Positions 10,700-21,395 of a stretch of 64,000 bases of DNA are shown here, one piece after another (position 1 is the first letter of the stretch; every line of letters starts with the position of its first letter). This DNA comes from Ypsolopha sequella (lineage: Eukaryota > Arthropoda > Insecta > Lepidoptera > Ypsolophidae): positions 3,109,201 to 3,173,200 of the forward strand of contig OW203984.1 in the NCBI GenBank assembly GCA_934047225.1. The letters run 5' to 3'. A program made the translations under genes and the position numbers. The notes under the pieces are model-generated. The model was not told the origin of the DNA and did no database searches. It saw only the letters and a program-made list of their open reading frames with translations.

Positions 10700-11470
10700 A
10701 CAACCTTTAGAGAGCACTTTCAAGGCGTTCGTGGCGCGAATACCGACAAGCAGACTGCCAACTAGGGTTGCCAGACGTCCCGTATTTTAGGCATAATTTT
10801 AAACGTCCCGCCGGGACAGACTTTGTCCCGTATTTCAACATTATTCGATTAATATTAGGCACAGCGTCGCGCATGACCGAATTATTTTAATATATTTCAA
10901 ATTAATTAAAAAAAGCCTGGAAATTATAACGTTGTTTGATGACTAAAGTATAGGTGCAATCGAGAAGTGGAAGAAAATAATGGAAGGTTTTCCCGGAATG
11001 AAATCCCTAACATTTTTCTAATTATATAGTTTATCTTCAGTATCCCTAGTTCCAATTGCTTTGTAGATAGGATATTTTCGCAGATGTAATTGAAATGGAC
11101 TGATGTACGCAACAAATGTACCCAGGATTACTAGCAATAAAAACACATAAAAATAAGAACTTAAATTAAAATACATGTTTTTCATTTGTCCCGGGGAAAA
11201 ATTTGAAATCCCGTTTTTTTTTGCCAAATTTAGCATTTGTCCCCTACAGGATAAAACAAAAATCTGGCAACCCTACTGTCAACATTCATGAAGGAGGACT
11301 TCTGGCCGAAGGGCGTGATATACCGGCGTTTTCGCGGTAGAGTACCATCTACACCACCGGACGGGCACAGTGACGTAGTGCCAAACTGACACTTTAGTTT
11401 TTAAGTATAAAATTGTATTAATCTAATTATTTTTATGGGCCTTGTTGCCTGAAATAAAGCAATTTATTTA
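10700..11470 (+). pseudogene. LINE ORF1-like C-terminus split by a hAT element
   Basis: Reading 10712-10762 and continuing after 11283 gives one frame that includes FVARIPTSRLPTFMKEDFWP and then KGVIYRRFRG, ending at a stop near 11388. The DFWP(K/E)G(V/I) tail also occurs at about 59668-59710 in the window. I take it as the C-terminus of a non-LTR retrotransposon ORF1 protein, with moderate confidence. A polyadenylation-type AATAAA and TTTATTTATT tail follow at 11440-11480. The insertion at 10763-11275 duplicated CTG(C/T)CAAC. Confidence 0.6.
10763..11275. mobile_element. hAT-type non-autonomous element with 8-bp target duplication
   Basis: Ends are TAGGGTTGCCAGA and TCTGGCAACCCTA. Flanking octamers CTGCCAAC (10755-10762) and CTGTCAAC (11276-11283) match at seven of eight positions. 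Inner sequence repeats GTCCCG/CGGGAC motifs near both ends. The short frames inside have no transposase motif. It interrupts a LINE ORF1 fragment. Confidence 0.85.
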
Positions 11471-11496
11471 TTTATTTATTATTATAGCAACAGCAG

Positions 11497-11700
11497 TATG
11501 ATGGTAGGTGACAGTAAAATAAGGGATCAATCAATTCTTCAAGGCCGTTTTCGGTCACAGCGACTGTCAATGCTGAGAGCGGCGCTGATGAGCCCTCACG
11601 TGGCTGACGTAGCCGATTTTTGCAGTGAACGTGCGACCACATTCACTGCACGTCAGCACCCCTCCAACTATATTATAATTGATGGCCACTGGTGGTCTCG
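11497..11700 (-). pseudogene. LINE 3' fragment encoding a C-terminal C2H2 finger, copy 1
   Basis: The minus strand encodes [20 protein letters not shown] then [13 protein letters not shown] and a stop near 11572. This is one C-x2-C-x12-H-x3-H finger at a protein end, as in the C-terminal tails of many LINE reverse transcriptases. A near-identical copy lies at 22060-22210. The long plus-strand frame here is a shadow. Confidence 0.65.
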
Positions 11701-12285
11701 TTTTGTGTCGAGCTCAGCGCGTCTAATCGACTCGAAAGCATACACCTTAGTGTTCACAGTCTGCCTCCAATGTGGTCTGTCTGCTGCCAGTGTTTCCCAT
11801 TGTGCTGGGTCTATTGTACATTTCTTCAAAATAAGGGATACCTACTTAGTAAACTTACAATCAGTAATGGTACTTGAAGATAAGTTCTTGTAAACCATTG
11901 CAGTTAGGTTCAACTAGATTTTTATTCCTTTTACCATACCAAATTAGAAATAATTGGTGACAATGTTTTTTTTAAAGAATTTCCACTAACAAAAATAAAA
12001 TTGCATTTTTTTCCTTTGCAAAATGTTTTCGTGACGTAACATACATTCCATTCAGGCTCTAACATGAAAAGCGATAATATTACATACCAATTTAAAAGGC
12101 CGTGTACCTACATAGCTACCTGACACGTGAACTTCATCTGAGTTAGGGTTACCACTTAAAATTTTGAGAAATCGTGACAAAAACCCGGACATTTCAAAAA
12201 AAGTCCGGACATTTTAGTCACAAAATAAAACAATAATCCCACGCATATGGCACGTTTTACACTTACAGTGATATCACAAAATAGA
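11701..12285. other. no recognised gene
   Basis: Unique-looking AT-rich sequence. AAACCCGGACATTTC..AAGTCCGGACATTT near 12180-12215 has a partner CCGGACAAG..AAAGTCCGG near 12640-12672, possibly the ends of a degraded element around the palindrome at 12290-12480. Confidence 0.4.
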
Positions 12286-12289
12286 TACA

Positions 12290-12480
12290 ATCAGAAGGCC
12301 GACTCGGCGACGGAGCGAAAACAGATGCATACATGCATAGACGCGTACGTACAATGATCTCGGCAGAATTTCGTATTGACATTCACCCGAGTATCTCCGA
12401 GATCGTCGTACGTACGCGTCTATGTGTGCGTGCGCCTGTTTTCGCTAGTTATTCGGAGTAAACATTCTGTAAGTGGTTAT
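12290..12480. mobile_element. palindromic element family S, copy 1
   Basis: Inverted arms contain CATAGACGCGTACGTAC, GATCTCGG and GGAGCGAAAACAG or complements. A second copy is at 16611-16815. Relatively GC-rich; no coding capacity. Confidence 0.75.
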
Positions 12481-12799
12481 TTTGTGGTAATATCATGCAT
12501 GTACCTAATTAACCCAGTTAAACTACTGTATTTAGTGTAATAATGATTGAACACTGATTTTAACAATTTAATTACGAGTATGTTTCATTTTAAAGTAATT
12601 AAATGCGAAAATTGAACATTTCTATCTAAGTCAAAAAACCGGACAAGTTAAAAAGCCAGACAAAGTCCGGATTTACTTATTTTAGAGGCGAAACACGTGT
12701 CGATAAGTTTTCTTGCTTGTTATTTTGTGCTCGTACTGCTTGCTTTGTACATGTTTTATGCGGGAGGGCTGGCGGTGTTTGAATGTCTTTTGACATATC

Positions 12800-12862
12800 C
12801 TGAGCAGTTTTTCCAGACATTAAAAAAAAACTCAGCAGTTTTTCCAGACATTAAAAAAAAAA
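12800..12862 (+). repeat. two-unit tandem repeat
   Basis: CAGTTTTTCCAGACATTAAA plus an A-run occurs twice in succession. Confidence 0.8.
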
Positions 12863-12991
12863 CCAAGAAAGATTCTCGTACTTCCACAATGTCATTCTCT
12901 ATATGAACGAATCTACTGATTTGACTCATTTGGTCTATTTTACTTTCGTCAGGAGTGCTGTCAAAAATTATTCCGTAATACTTAGCCTTTT

Positions 12992-13130
12992 TAGGGTTCC
13001 GTAGTCAACAACAAGGAACCCTTATAGTTTTGCCATGTCCGTCTGTCTGTCTGTCTGTCCGCGGCTTAGCTTAGAGACTATTCGAACTAGAAAGCTGTAA
13101 TTTGGCATGGGTATACATATTTATCACGTT
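12992..13130 (+). repeat. GGTTCCGTA-type repeat with TCTG run
   Basis: TTAGGGTTCCGTAGTC followed by GTCCGTCTGTCTGTCTGTC, the typical layout of this lepidopteran repeat. Confidence 0.65.
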
Positions 13131-13668
13131 TATCACATTATGTCTAATTTTACTTAAGATGTGACAGTCTATGAATGTAATGTATGCAATTTTTATTTCT
13201 CTTTAGTCCAATAAACGATTTCTGTTTGTTGTATTTGTACTCACGTGAGCTGTAAATTTAAGTTACTTTTTTGTTATTTATGTTTTGAATTAATATTGAC
13301 ATATAATATAAGTAAATATCGTGGGCACTCCAGTAACGCCTAGACTTCGTATAAATGATGGCATCACGCTTTTTTACAAATTTGAAGACCTCATTTAGTC
13401 AATGTTTTAGGACAATTTATACTAACAAGTCTTCCCTTCAATCGCGAAATATTAATCGGTTTTTCTATAGAGTTCCATTCCTTAAAAGGAAAAACGAAAC
13501 CTTTGGAATTTGAAATTTTACATAATATGAGGTCTTGAAGTCGCTCACATAATAATTAATAGCAAGTCAACGATTAGAAAAAAACAATTAAAACAGGGGG
13601 TCAGTCTGGAATGAAAAAAAATTTTTTTTAATATATCGTGTGAGGTTTACCTGAAAGAGGCTAACTAA
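13131..13668. other. no recognised feature
   Basis: AT-rich, short frames only, no partner repeat noticed. Confidence 0.45.
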
Positions 13669-14059
13669 TAGTAGTTTATGCTACAAGGGCGCAAAGGAAT
13701 AAATTACGAGGACGATTTAAAACACGAGCGTAGCGAGTGTTTTAAACGTAACCGAGTAATTTATTGCTCTTACGCCCGTGTATCGTACTACGGTTTTCAA
13801 TGCATAGTGTGAGGAAATAAAACAAATATAATTTTGTGAACTTTAAATTGTAATTGGCTCAAAAGGACTGTATCCAGAGCCGTTAAACAGTGGAAAAAAG
13901 TATGACATTTATGGTACACAGGAAAGGCTGCAGGTTAGCCAACCATTGTGAATAAATAAAAAAAAACAATAATAATAAAGCCCTAGGGCAAAATAATCGA
14001 CTTTCTGTTCGGTTTTGATGCATAAAAAGTGGGCCTTTACGAGCACATGCATTGAAAAA
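13669..14059 (+). mobile_element. repeat family R, copy 2
   Basis: Collinear with 7055-7444 with few differences over ~390 bp, same ends. Confidence 0.85.
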
Positions 14060-14628
14060 GTATTTTTGTTATAATTTTTGGTATATAAGTGTTATAAGTG
14101 TAATGATATAGCTCAAAATTTGATATAGCTCCCCTGATCTCCTAGGTTCTCGATGACACTAGGCATTCAGTCTATAGACCGGGTGTCAATGTGTGTACGT
14201 ACACCACCGCGACACACGTACACTGTCGCTCAGTGACGTCACCTCAAAACTGCTTGTGGTGTAGACGCTATCGACATTTGTGTCAGTGTCGGTGTCGTCG
14301 TGTATTTTATTTACAATTTAGATTTTAATAGGGTTAGAATCGTCTTCGTAGGGCTAGCTTAACTTAACTTAATAGTGTAATTTAATTATAATCATACCTC
14401 ACGCACTCATACTCACCCTCTCACACACCATTACACAACACACCCTCGCACAGTCACATACTCGCACACGCACACACTACACCTTAAACAATATTATTAA
14501 TATGAATTATTATTAAGTTAAACTTATACTAATCCATATTTAGGATAAATAGGCTAAAGTAAGTTTATCGGGTACGGTAACTTTATGGATTTGGAAGATC
14601 GTGTCCTTTAAATACAGTTGTACTTCAC
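14060..14628. other. no recognised gene; CA/CAC-rich stretch
   Basis: 14398-14490 is rich in CAC and CACAC tracts. 14130-14330 is GC-richer with a CGTACACACC-type imperfect palindrome. No frame or RNA gene is supportable. Confidence 0.4.
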
Positions 14629-14632
14629 TTAA

Positions 14633-14871
14633 GAGGCCTGCGTAGCAATCCTAGTCCATACAAACGAGATACCAAAACCATTTGTAAATCATAGATATTC
14701 TTAAGGTAGTGTAAGTTTATTCCGATTGGATTACAGAATATCTAGGTTCCCAAATATATATGTTGAAAATGTACTTTTCTCATATTTCATGTTCAAATTA
14801 GTGTTCTTATTTAATAGATATTTGGAAACCTAGATATTCTGTAATGCAATCGGAATAAACACTCAGACCTC
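14633..14871. mobile_element. TTAA-flanked MITE family T, copy 1
   Basis: TTAA at 14629-14632 and 14872-14875. Starts GAGGCCTGCGTAGCAATCC; the interior palindrome contains GATATTC..CTAGGTTCCCAAATATATA. The full-size relative is 26951-27303; here the right arm is shortened. TTAA duplication points to piggyBac-type mobilisation. Confidence 0.75.
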
Positions 14872-14977
14872 TTAATTAAATGTCACAGCCACAAGATACA
14901 ACTATGCACCATTTTGTTAAAGAAATTAATATTTTTCATTTTCAATTTAGAAGCAGTTTCTGAAGGCTTTAATTTTA

Positions 14978-15268
14978 CAAAATTTATACTTGCGATTGTC
15001 GGCACTTGGTGAAACTTGAAACACATCTTGAATTAAAACACTTGTACTTGTAGTTTCACTTTATTTGTGTTAACTCCCAACCGGTTTCGGATTTTACTCC
15101 ATTTTCAAGGGAAGATCTTAATTAAAATATTTTACATGACTCCAGGCACTAGCTCTGAGCAACGTAAACAATGATAATGCATTACATGCAATGGAGTAAA
15201 ATCCGAAACCGGTTGGGAGTTAACACAAATAAAGTGAAACTACAAGTACAAGTGTTTTAATTCAAGAT
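14978..15268 (+). mobile_element. hairpin retroelement H2, copy 1, 12-bp target duplication
   Basis: Bordered by GCTTTAATTTTA at 14966-14977 and 15269-15280. Starts CAAAATTTATACTTGCG and ends TTTTAATTCAAGAT. The arms (about 15028-15110 and 15185-15262) are inverted copies containing GTTAACTCCCAACCGGTTTC or complement. The right arm carries CTTGAAAATGGAG-like, TCCGAAACCGGT sequence. The long variable target duplication suggests nick-primed retrotransposition rather than a DNA transposon. Confidence 0.75.
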
Positions 15269-15339
15269 GCTTTAATTTTAGTTTAAGTGCTATCATAACT
15301 TAATTTTTTCTAAAGTAATTTAGTTTCTGTAATTAAGGA

Positions 15340-15690
15340 CCATTACACATGCGGTAGAGCTAATGCCGGGCTCGACTGTGAAGGTACCACCATCTTACTT
15401 GGAGACCCCCTCGAAGTAATTCGGGGGAGAGTAAGAGGACAGCTCACAGGCAAAAAACCAAGAGGCCCACCATGCCTGGGACCGATGGATGGCGGTATAT
15501 CCATCCCTAAAAGCCGGGCCTTATATGGAACAAACTGGTGCGAGGGTTCCGGCACCGCGCTCACCAACCCGCCTGCCCAGCAACGTGTGTGAGTATGGGC
15601 AATTCTTCGAGGATGACCGCCGGGAGTGGCAAAGTCCTGGAAAGGCTTATGTCTAGCAGTGGACGAACTAGGCTGATGGATGGATAGATG
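15340..15690 (+). mobile_element. RTE-like LINE 3' tail, copy 1, 9-bp target duplication
   Basis: Flanked by AATTAAGGA at 15331-15339 and 15691-15699. Carries GGTAGAGCTAATGCCGGGCT, CCATGCCTGGGACCGATGG and the terminal GCTGATGGATGGAT motif shared by all copies here (18965-19306, 27397-27789, 31236-31592, 35350-35520, 55965-56311). Noncoding 3' region only. Confidence 0.8.
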
Positions 15691-16020
15691 AATTAAGGAT
15701 TATTTTGCAATAAAGAAAATTTTGTTTCGACATCATTTAAACTAAAATTAAAACCTTCAGAAAGTGCTTCAATAGATTTACCGGAACAACTGCAGGATTT
15801 TTCGGCATTGTAGCATATAGTTGTTTAAAAGAAAAGTTCAATTTGTTCTATTGACTACCACACTGACTGAAGTAAGTCAAGTATTAGTACGAAACCCTAA
15901 ATTGTACGAGCCCTTGGCCGGCTTTTTCAGAGTTGGTTCCGTAGTAAAAGTTGTATTATGTCATTGACTGAATGTGCTCATTCAATATTATATGACTACT
16001 TCTTTGTTAAAACTTGTAAC

Positions 16021-16423
16021 AGGTCTTAACATATGAAATTACCGTTTTCTATAGAGAATTTGAAGGAAAATTAAATTTTCAGTACTAACATTTTTGCATT
16101 TTTTTTATGAATGACAAATCCAAATTATGTAATTTATTTTGTGTATGAATGAGAGAACATTAACCTAACAGCAACAATAATTTAATTTTTGAAACGTGTC
16201 AGCTGTAAAAATTTATTACGAATCTTATCATGGAAATGGATGGCATTTAGGACGAACTGTTTGTGAAGATTTAATTTTTATAATCAAACTGACAATAAAA
16301 ACAAAACTTAATACATATATGTAAAACCTTGAAATCAACTTTCAAACAAAAAACAAATAATGGAAATAGCTATTGAATTACAGGAATTATGAACTCATGA
16401 ATCTGTAAGATAGTATGTAAAGT
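16021..16423 (-). mobile_element. MITE family U, copy 1 (TIR AGGTCTTTACATATGAAATT)
   Basis: About 400 bp, inverted relative to copies at 39997-40414 and 18361-19812. Shares GGACGAACTGTTTGTGAAG, AGCTGT and the AGGTCTTAACATATGAAATT end. Confidence 0.75.
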
Positions 16424-16610
16424 CGGCATTTTCCGCACTTGTGCTATAAAAAATTATACGAAACTCGTGCGAGAAACTTTTTCTCGACTCGTGTGATTGC
16501 AGCACTCGCCTTCGGCTCGTGCCGCAAACTCACACTCGTCAGAAAACGTTTCATCGCTCTCGTATCGTAATGTACTATTCAATTTAAATTGAAAGACCTT
16601 ATATACTACC

Positions 16611-16815
16611 AGAAGGTCGACTCGACGACGGAGCGAAAACAGACGCACACATGCATAGACGCGTACGTATGATGATCTCGGCAGAATTTCGGATTGGCAA
16701 TATTGGCATTCGAACGATTTCATCCGAGATCGTCGTACGTACGCGTCTATGTGTGCATGCGCCTGTATTCGCTAGTTATGCGGAGTAAACATTCTGTAAG
16801 TGTTTATTTTGTGGT
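16611..16815. mobile_element. palindromic element family S, copy 2
   Basis: Matches 12290-12480: arms with GCATAGACGCGTACGTA and GATCGTCGTACGTACGCGTC around an unpaired core; flanked by shared GGAGTAAACATTCTGTAAGT. Confidence 0.8.
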
Positions 16816-17163
16816 ACGGGTTACGTTGTTCTGACGCAAGCATGACGCTACAAACAAACCGATGGACACGTTTTTTTTCAGGCTCAATAAAACAAAGCCC
16901 AAATAAAATTAACAAGAAACAAGTTACGGAAGTGATACGCAGACGCTATGTGATTTGCTCGTACAAAATTCACAGTATTTCCAATTTTTATTCAGTCATG
17001 TTGAGAGGTTTCTTTGGGAGACTATAATCTATTCACCCAACGGATCATCGGTCATTGACCTCTTGGTTTGTGTTAACTTCAATTGAAAACGATAATACGG
17101 CTTCGTTATAGGCAATAGTTGTAGTGATCGTATATCCTGATTATTACTGATACACACGTTTAA

Positions 17164-17509
17164 GAACGGTTTCGTAGCTGGATTGTGAAAAACCCGCTTT
17201 TTTGTAATTAATCGAAAGTATCGAAACAGAACACTTAAATTCAAAATTCACTCAATAGTTATTCAACAAGAGTGTATTGTGTATGTAGTCATTGCAAAAT
17301 TTCCATTAGTTGCTGTGAAACAGAATTTTAAAAATTTTGAAATTCTAATTTACAGATACCAATGGAAACTTTTCGATGGCAACATACACAATACAGTTTT
17401 AAGTAATAAGGTTTTGTTGAATAACTATTGAGTGAGTTTTGAATTTAAGTGTTCTGTTTCGATTAATTAGAAAAAGGCGGGTTTTCCAAAATCCGGCTGC
17501 GAACCGCTC
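17164..17509. mobile_element. TTAA-flanked fold-back element
   Basis: TTAA at 17160-17163 and 17510-17513. Arms of about 120 bp share AACGGTTTCG/CGAACCGC, ACCCGC, AATTAATCGAAA and CACTCAATAGTTATTCAACA. A single arm recurs at 26875-26946. It shares its right TTAA with the next element. Confidence 0.82.
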
Positions 17510-17513
17510 TTAA

Positions 17514-17979
17514 GGCGATTACCGTCGCCAAATTAGCAGCTCGATGTTTGTCTGTATGAATATCGTAGGAAACGACATTGAAATAACGTTCAAATCAGTG
17601 CACAATGCGTGGTGGCTGTTACGACGCTCGCTGCGTCCTTGATAGGGCAAAATAGGAGAAAATAATACTTTTGACATGGGCGTCATTGTTCGATTGAATA
17701 ATTCTATGTTATATTTATAGCTATCAAATTTATCTATTTATCAAAGCATAAATGAATTAAATCACCTAAGCCGCTTAGGAGCAGTAGGAAATTCAAGCCA
17801 AAAAACACCATTCAGTTGAAACAGTTTTTCATATATAAGTTTTGGTGGTACGAAAAAGAAAAATGTTGCATATGTTGTCCTAGAGTTGATAATCCATAAT
17901 ACATTTTTTCAATATTTTTGGTTTGGCCATAAAAGAGGAGTAGGCTTTAGAAAGTACCCATTTGGCGATATTAAGGGCC
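17514..17979 (-). mobile_element. TTAA-flanked element family AB, solo copy
   Basis: TTAA at 17510-17513 and 17980-17983. Ends GGCGATTACCGTCGCC and, inverted, GGCCCTTAATATCGCC. It is the reverse complement of 37707-38169 and related to 32256-32741, but here without the Y element beside it. No coding capacity. Confidence 0.8.
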
Positions 17980-18377
17980 TTAAGGAATAACCTGGAAATG
18001 TCATGTATTTATTTTTTTGAGAAGATATCATAGGCCAACTAAATTAAACCCTTTAGATACACAGAGAGATACATAACTGCAAGTGGAATAAGTTTGTCTT
18101 TTAAACGGACGGAACCCTCAGGGACCGAGTCCTACGCGCACTTGACCGTTTTTTTTTTGTATGGACTAAACCATCTTGAGATGTAAATCCTATATAATTA
18201 AGTATGTAACTAATAGAAGCTGTGCGTGCAGTGACCGTTTCAGTACCTAAGTATGTATAATTATAATATCTTGAAAATATATAACGGATATTGATGTGGT
18301 TTACGTTGATACAATAACCCAGATTCCTTTAATGATAAGGCATATAATAAGGGATATAATAGGTATTTATCTATGAA

Positions 18378-18772
18378 AACAAAATTTATACTTGCGATTG
18401 TCGGCACTTGGTGAAACTTGAAACACATCTTGAATTAAAACACTTGTACTTGTAGTTTCACTTTATTTGTGTTAACTCCCAACCGGTTTCGGATTTTATT
18501 CCATTTTCAAGGGAAGATCTTAATTAAAATATTTTACATGACTCCAGGCACTAGCTCTGAGCAACGTAAACAATGATAATCTAATTCATTTCTAATAATG
18601 TAATTCAGTTGCTATTTCAATTATCATTGTTTACGTTGCTCAGAGCTAGTGCCTGGAGTCATGTAAAATATTTTAATTAAGATCTTCCCTTGAAAATGGA
18701 ATAAAATCCTAAACCGGTTGGGAGTTAACACAAATAAAGTGAAACTACAAGTACAAGTGTTTTAATTCAAGA
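18378..18772 (+). mobile_element. hairpin retroelement H2, copy 2, 14-bp target duplication
   Basis: Bordered by TATTTATCTATGAA at 18364-18377 and 18773-18786. Same start (CAAAATTTATACTTGCG) and end (TTTTAATTCAAGAT) as copy 1. The arms (about 18428-18582 and 18614-18770) are almost perfectly complementary over ~150 bp around a short loop, longer than in copy 1. Confidence 0.82.
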
Positions 18773-18801
18773 TATTTATCTATGAACTGATGCCGCAGGC
18801 A

Positions 18802-18964
18802 GGGGCTCTACCGCGTAATTCTCATTTGTATCAACTTCAAGCAAATGGACGCGAAATTCAACGCGTGCAAAAGAGATGGCATGTTAGGCGGGCGTCGTCG
18901 CACGCACGTCAAATTCCAATCTCAAGTTGATGTTGATGAAAATGAGAATTACGCGGTAGACCCG
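18802..18964 (+). mobile_element. MITE family M, copy 2, fused to RTE tail
   Basis: Intact inverted ends GGGGCTCTACCGCGTAATTC and GAATTACGCGGTAGACCC. Directly followed by AGGTGGTAGAGCTGATGCC of the RTE-like 3' tail; both lie inside one ATCTATGAACT target duplication. Confidence 0.8.
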
Positions 18965-19306
18965 CAGGTGGTAGAGCTGATGCCGGGCTCGACTGTGGAG
19001 GAACCACCATCTTACTTGGAGAACACCTCGAAGTAATTCGGGGGAGAGTAAGGGACAGCTCATAGGCAAAAAACCAGGAGGCCCACCATGTCTGGGACCG
19101 ATGGATGGCGGTATATCCCTAATAGCCGGGCCTTATATGGAACAGACTGGTGACGGGCGGCGGCGTCACTGGTGCGACGGTTCCGGCACCGAGCTCACCA
19201 ACCCAGCGTGTGTGAGTATGGGCAAATCTTCCAGAATGACCGCCGGCAGTGGAAAAGTCCTGGAAAGGCTTATGTCCAGCAGTGCACGAACTAGGTTGAT
19301 GGATGG
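18965..19306 (+). mobile_element. RTE-like LINE 3' tail, copy 2
   Basis: Same 3' region as 15340-15690, ending GATGGATGG. The insertion including the M element is bordered by ATCTATGAACT at 18778-18788 and 19307-19317. Confidence 0.8.
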
Positions 19307-19879
19307 ATCTATGAACTTGCTGAAATTTTCTTACAGATTCATGAGTTCATAAGTCCTGTAATTCAGTTGCTATTTCAATTATTTGTTTTTTGTTTGCAAG
19401 TTGAATTCAAGGTTTTATATCAACGTATGAAATTTCGTTATTTATTTTCAGTTTGATTATAAAAATTATATCTTCAAAAACAGTTCGTCCTAAATTTTTA
19501 CAGCTGACACTTTTTAAAAATTAAATTAATGTTGCTGTTAGCTTAATGTTGTCTCAGTTTTGGAATTTGATTTGGATTTGAGATGTGAACCTTTTACCAT
19601 TTTTCCTTTATTGTTTAGTGTTAATTATAAACCTTTGTTTTAGATTTAAGTTCTTATCATTATACAGTCCACAATATATTTTTGATACATACACAAAAGA
19701 AATGACATAACTTGGATTTGTCATTCCTAAAAAAATGCAATAATGTTAGTACTGAAAATTGAGTTTCCTTCAAATTCTGTATAGAACGGCAATTTCATAT
19801 GTAAAGACCTAAATTTAACAAATTTGGACGCGGCGGACAAAAGCAGATTCCCCTTGTCCTAGAAGACTTTTGTTTGTAC

Positions 19880-20012
19880 AGCCAAATTCATACTGGACTA
19901 AATGGTCAGAACCAATGTTCAATTACCCTTTTTGTTAATATAGGAGCACAATTTTTTTTACTTACCGAGACTACAGTATGAATTTAGCTATATAAACAAA
20001 AGTCACCTCATA
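19880..20012. repeat. diverged palindromic MITE of family P type
   Basis: AAATTCATACTGG..GGTCAGAACCAATG..TTACCGAGACTACAGTATGAATTT mirrors the inner layout of family P; related to 39738-39964. Confidence 0.5.
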
Positions 20013-20668
20013 CTTACTTAATCATAATACAATTTATTGTTTTTTCAATTATTATTATTATTATTTTTGACTAAGAATATTATTATTCGTTAATTTTATA
20101 ATAATTATACTTTAAGTATAACTTTGTAATATATTCTTTGACATGTAACTATATTTGTTATTAATAAATAAATCTAAACCTAAATCTAAAATCTATTGGC
20201 GAGAGAAAGGAGAGGCCAATTCAGCCAGCAACAGGCTAGTCAGGAATAAATAAAATCTGGAATTAGGTGCCGATAATGCCGCATGCATAAGAACTTCAAC
20301 ATAAATATGTAGATTAAGCACGTCATGTAGCAACACTTGCAAAGAAAACAGTTGAGAAAGCCATTCCAAAACAGCTCGCAATAAATCTGCTTTTAAGAGT
20401 GAAATTTGTTTGATCAAATCGCAAATAAAACTTTAAAAGTCAACGTGGAGGTCAGCTTGACAGCGGGGTCAACGCGTTTGTTTAAACGAACTTGTTTTTG
20501 TTTAAAAAAATCTGTTCTATATGAATATTTTCCGTAACAACATCCGATAAAAAAAAATGATAACAATAAAAGTAATAAGTTTTTTTTTAATCTGTGTAAC
20601 GAAGACATTCATTAATCAGCTACTTATTAATCTTATACTTTTCGGCAATTCAGATAGGTACTTTTTAA

Positions 20669-21103
20669 GAGGATGGCATACCCTAGCAACTTTTTTTATT
20701 ACCCGTCCAGCACAATAAGTCTAATGGCAAAGACTTTATTTGCTTTTCATAGAGGCGATTATATGTTGGCTCTTTGGCCTCTTTTTCTTAGACGCGTAAT
20801 ACTAGTGATCACGCAGCGAAACAACAAATTGGTGTGTTTTTAGCTAATACTAAAATATTTTGTAGGGAAAAAAATATTGAATTTAGGTTTACCTTCATAT
20901 TTCTTTTATCTATTTTATGAAAAAAAAATCAAGTTGATCTCTTAGACAAAAGTATAAATCTTAGTACATTGTTTATACGTAAGATCCCTAGAGAAAAGAT
21001 TAATAAACCAAATATATTTTTTTCAATACAAGGAGAGTCCGAATTTCTTCAAACGAACCCTAGATAGACTGGAGTTGGTCATGCTCTAGGCTCAGGTACA
21101 GGC
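20669..21103 (+). mobile_element. TTAA-flanked element family V, copy 1
   Basis: TTAA at 20665-20668 and 21104-21107. Starts GAGGATGGCATACCCTAGC; ends ATGCTCTAGGCTCAGGTACA. Collinear copies at 26191-26699 and, inverted, 29051-29552, each with its own TTAA pair. No coding capacity. Confidence 0.85.
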
Positions 21104-21111
21104 TTAATTCA

Positions 21112-21395
21112 AATTCAAATTCAAATAGTTTATTTTGCAAAGCAGGTATAGATATATACACTTTTTACACGTCAAATTTAATCTAATAAAGAAAATATAT
21201 GTAATAGAATAATAAATGTACATGAACTAAATTAAAGGTTTATTTAATTTATGTAGCAATATATTTACGATTAAAATGATAGGTAAAATATATATTATAC
21301 AAGGTAAAATCCAATCAGCCGCCCGAACCCATACCGGAGACCCGGCCAGGGACCAGGAACAAGGTTCAATGATCACCAACCGAGCCCCCAGCACG
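21112..21395 (-). repeat. left arm of a long inverted repeat (LINE-like 3' end)
   Basis: Near-identical inverted copy of 22254-22510 (only scattered differences over ~200 bp of core). The outer end has a TTCAAATTCAAATTCAAATA run, the complement of a (TTTGAA)n retroelement tail. Confidence 0.85.

Larger units (their letters stand above)
14960..15760. mobile_element. MITE family W, copy 1, split by two insertions
   Basis: Ends CTGAAGGCTTTAATTTTA and AAATTAAAACCTTCAG; compare the intact 144-bp copy at 36983-37126. It is interrupted by the hairpin element H2 (14978-15268) and by an RTE-like LINE tail (15340-15690). Each insertion is bordered by a direct duplication. Confidence 0.8.
18361..19812 (+). 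mobile_element. MITE family U, copy 2, split by nested insertions
   Basis: Left end AGGTATTTATCTATGAA at 18361-18377; the element resumes at 19307 (CTTGCTGAAATTTTCTTACAG) and ends with GGCAATTTCATATGTAAAGACCTA. Compare 39997-40414, which is uninterrupted. The hairpin H2 and an M-MITE/RTE chimera lie inside. Confidence 0.78.

Noticed and set aside
15343..15567. Minus-strand proline-rich frames in the RTE tail copies (also 27373-27639, 31120-31350, 31431-31670)
   Set aside because: They arise from the GC-rich noncoding 3' tail in several repeat copies and are not conserved as a frame.
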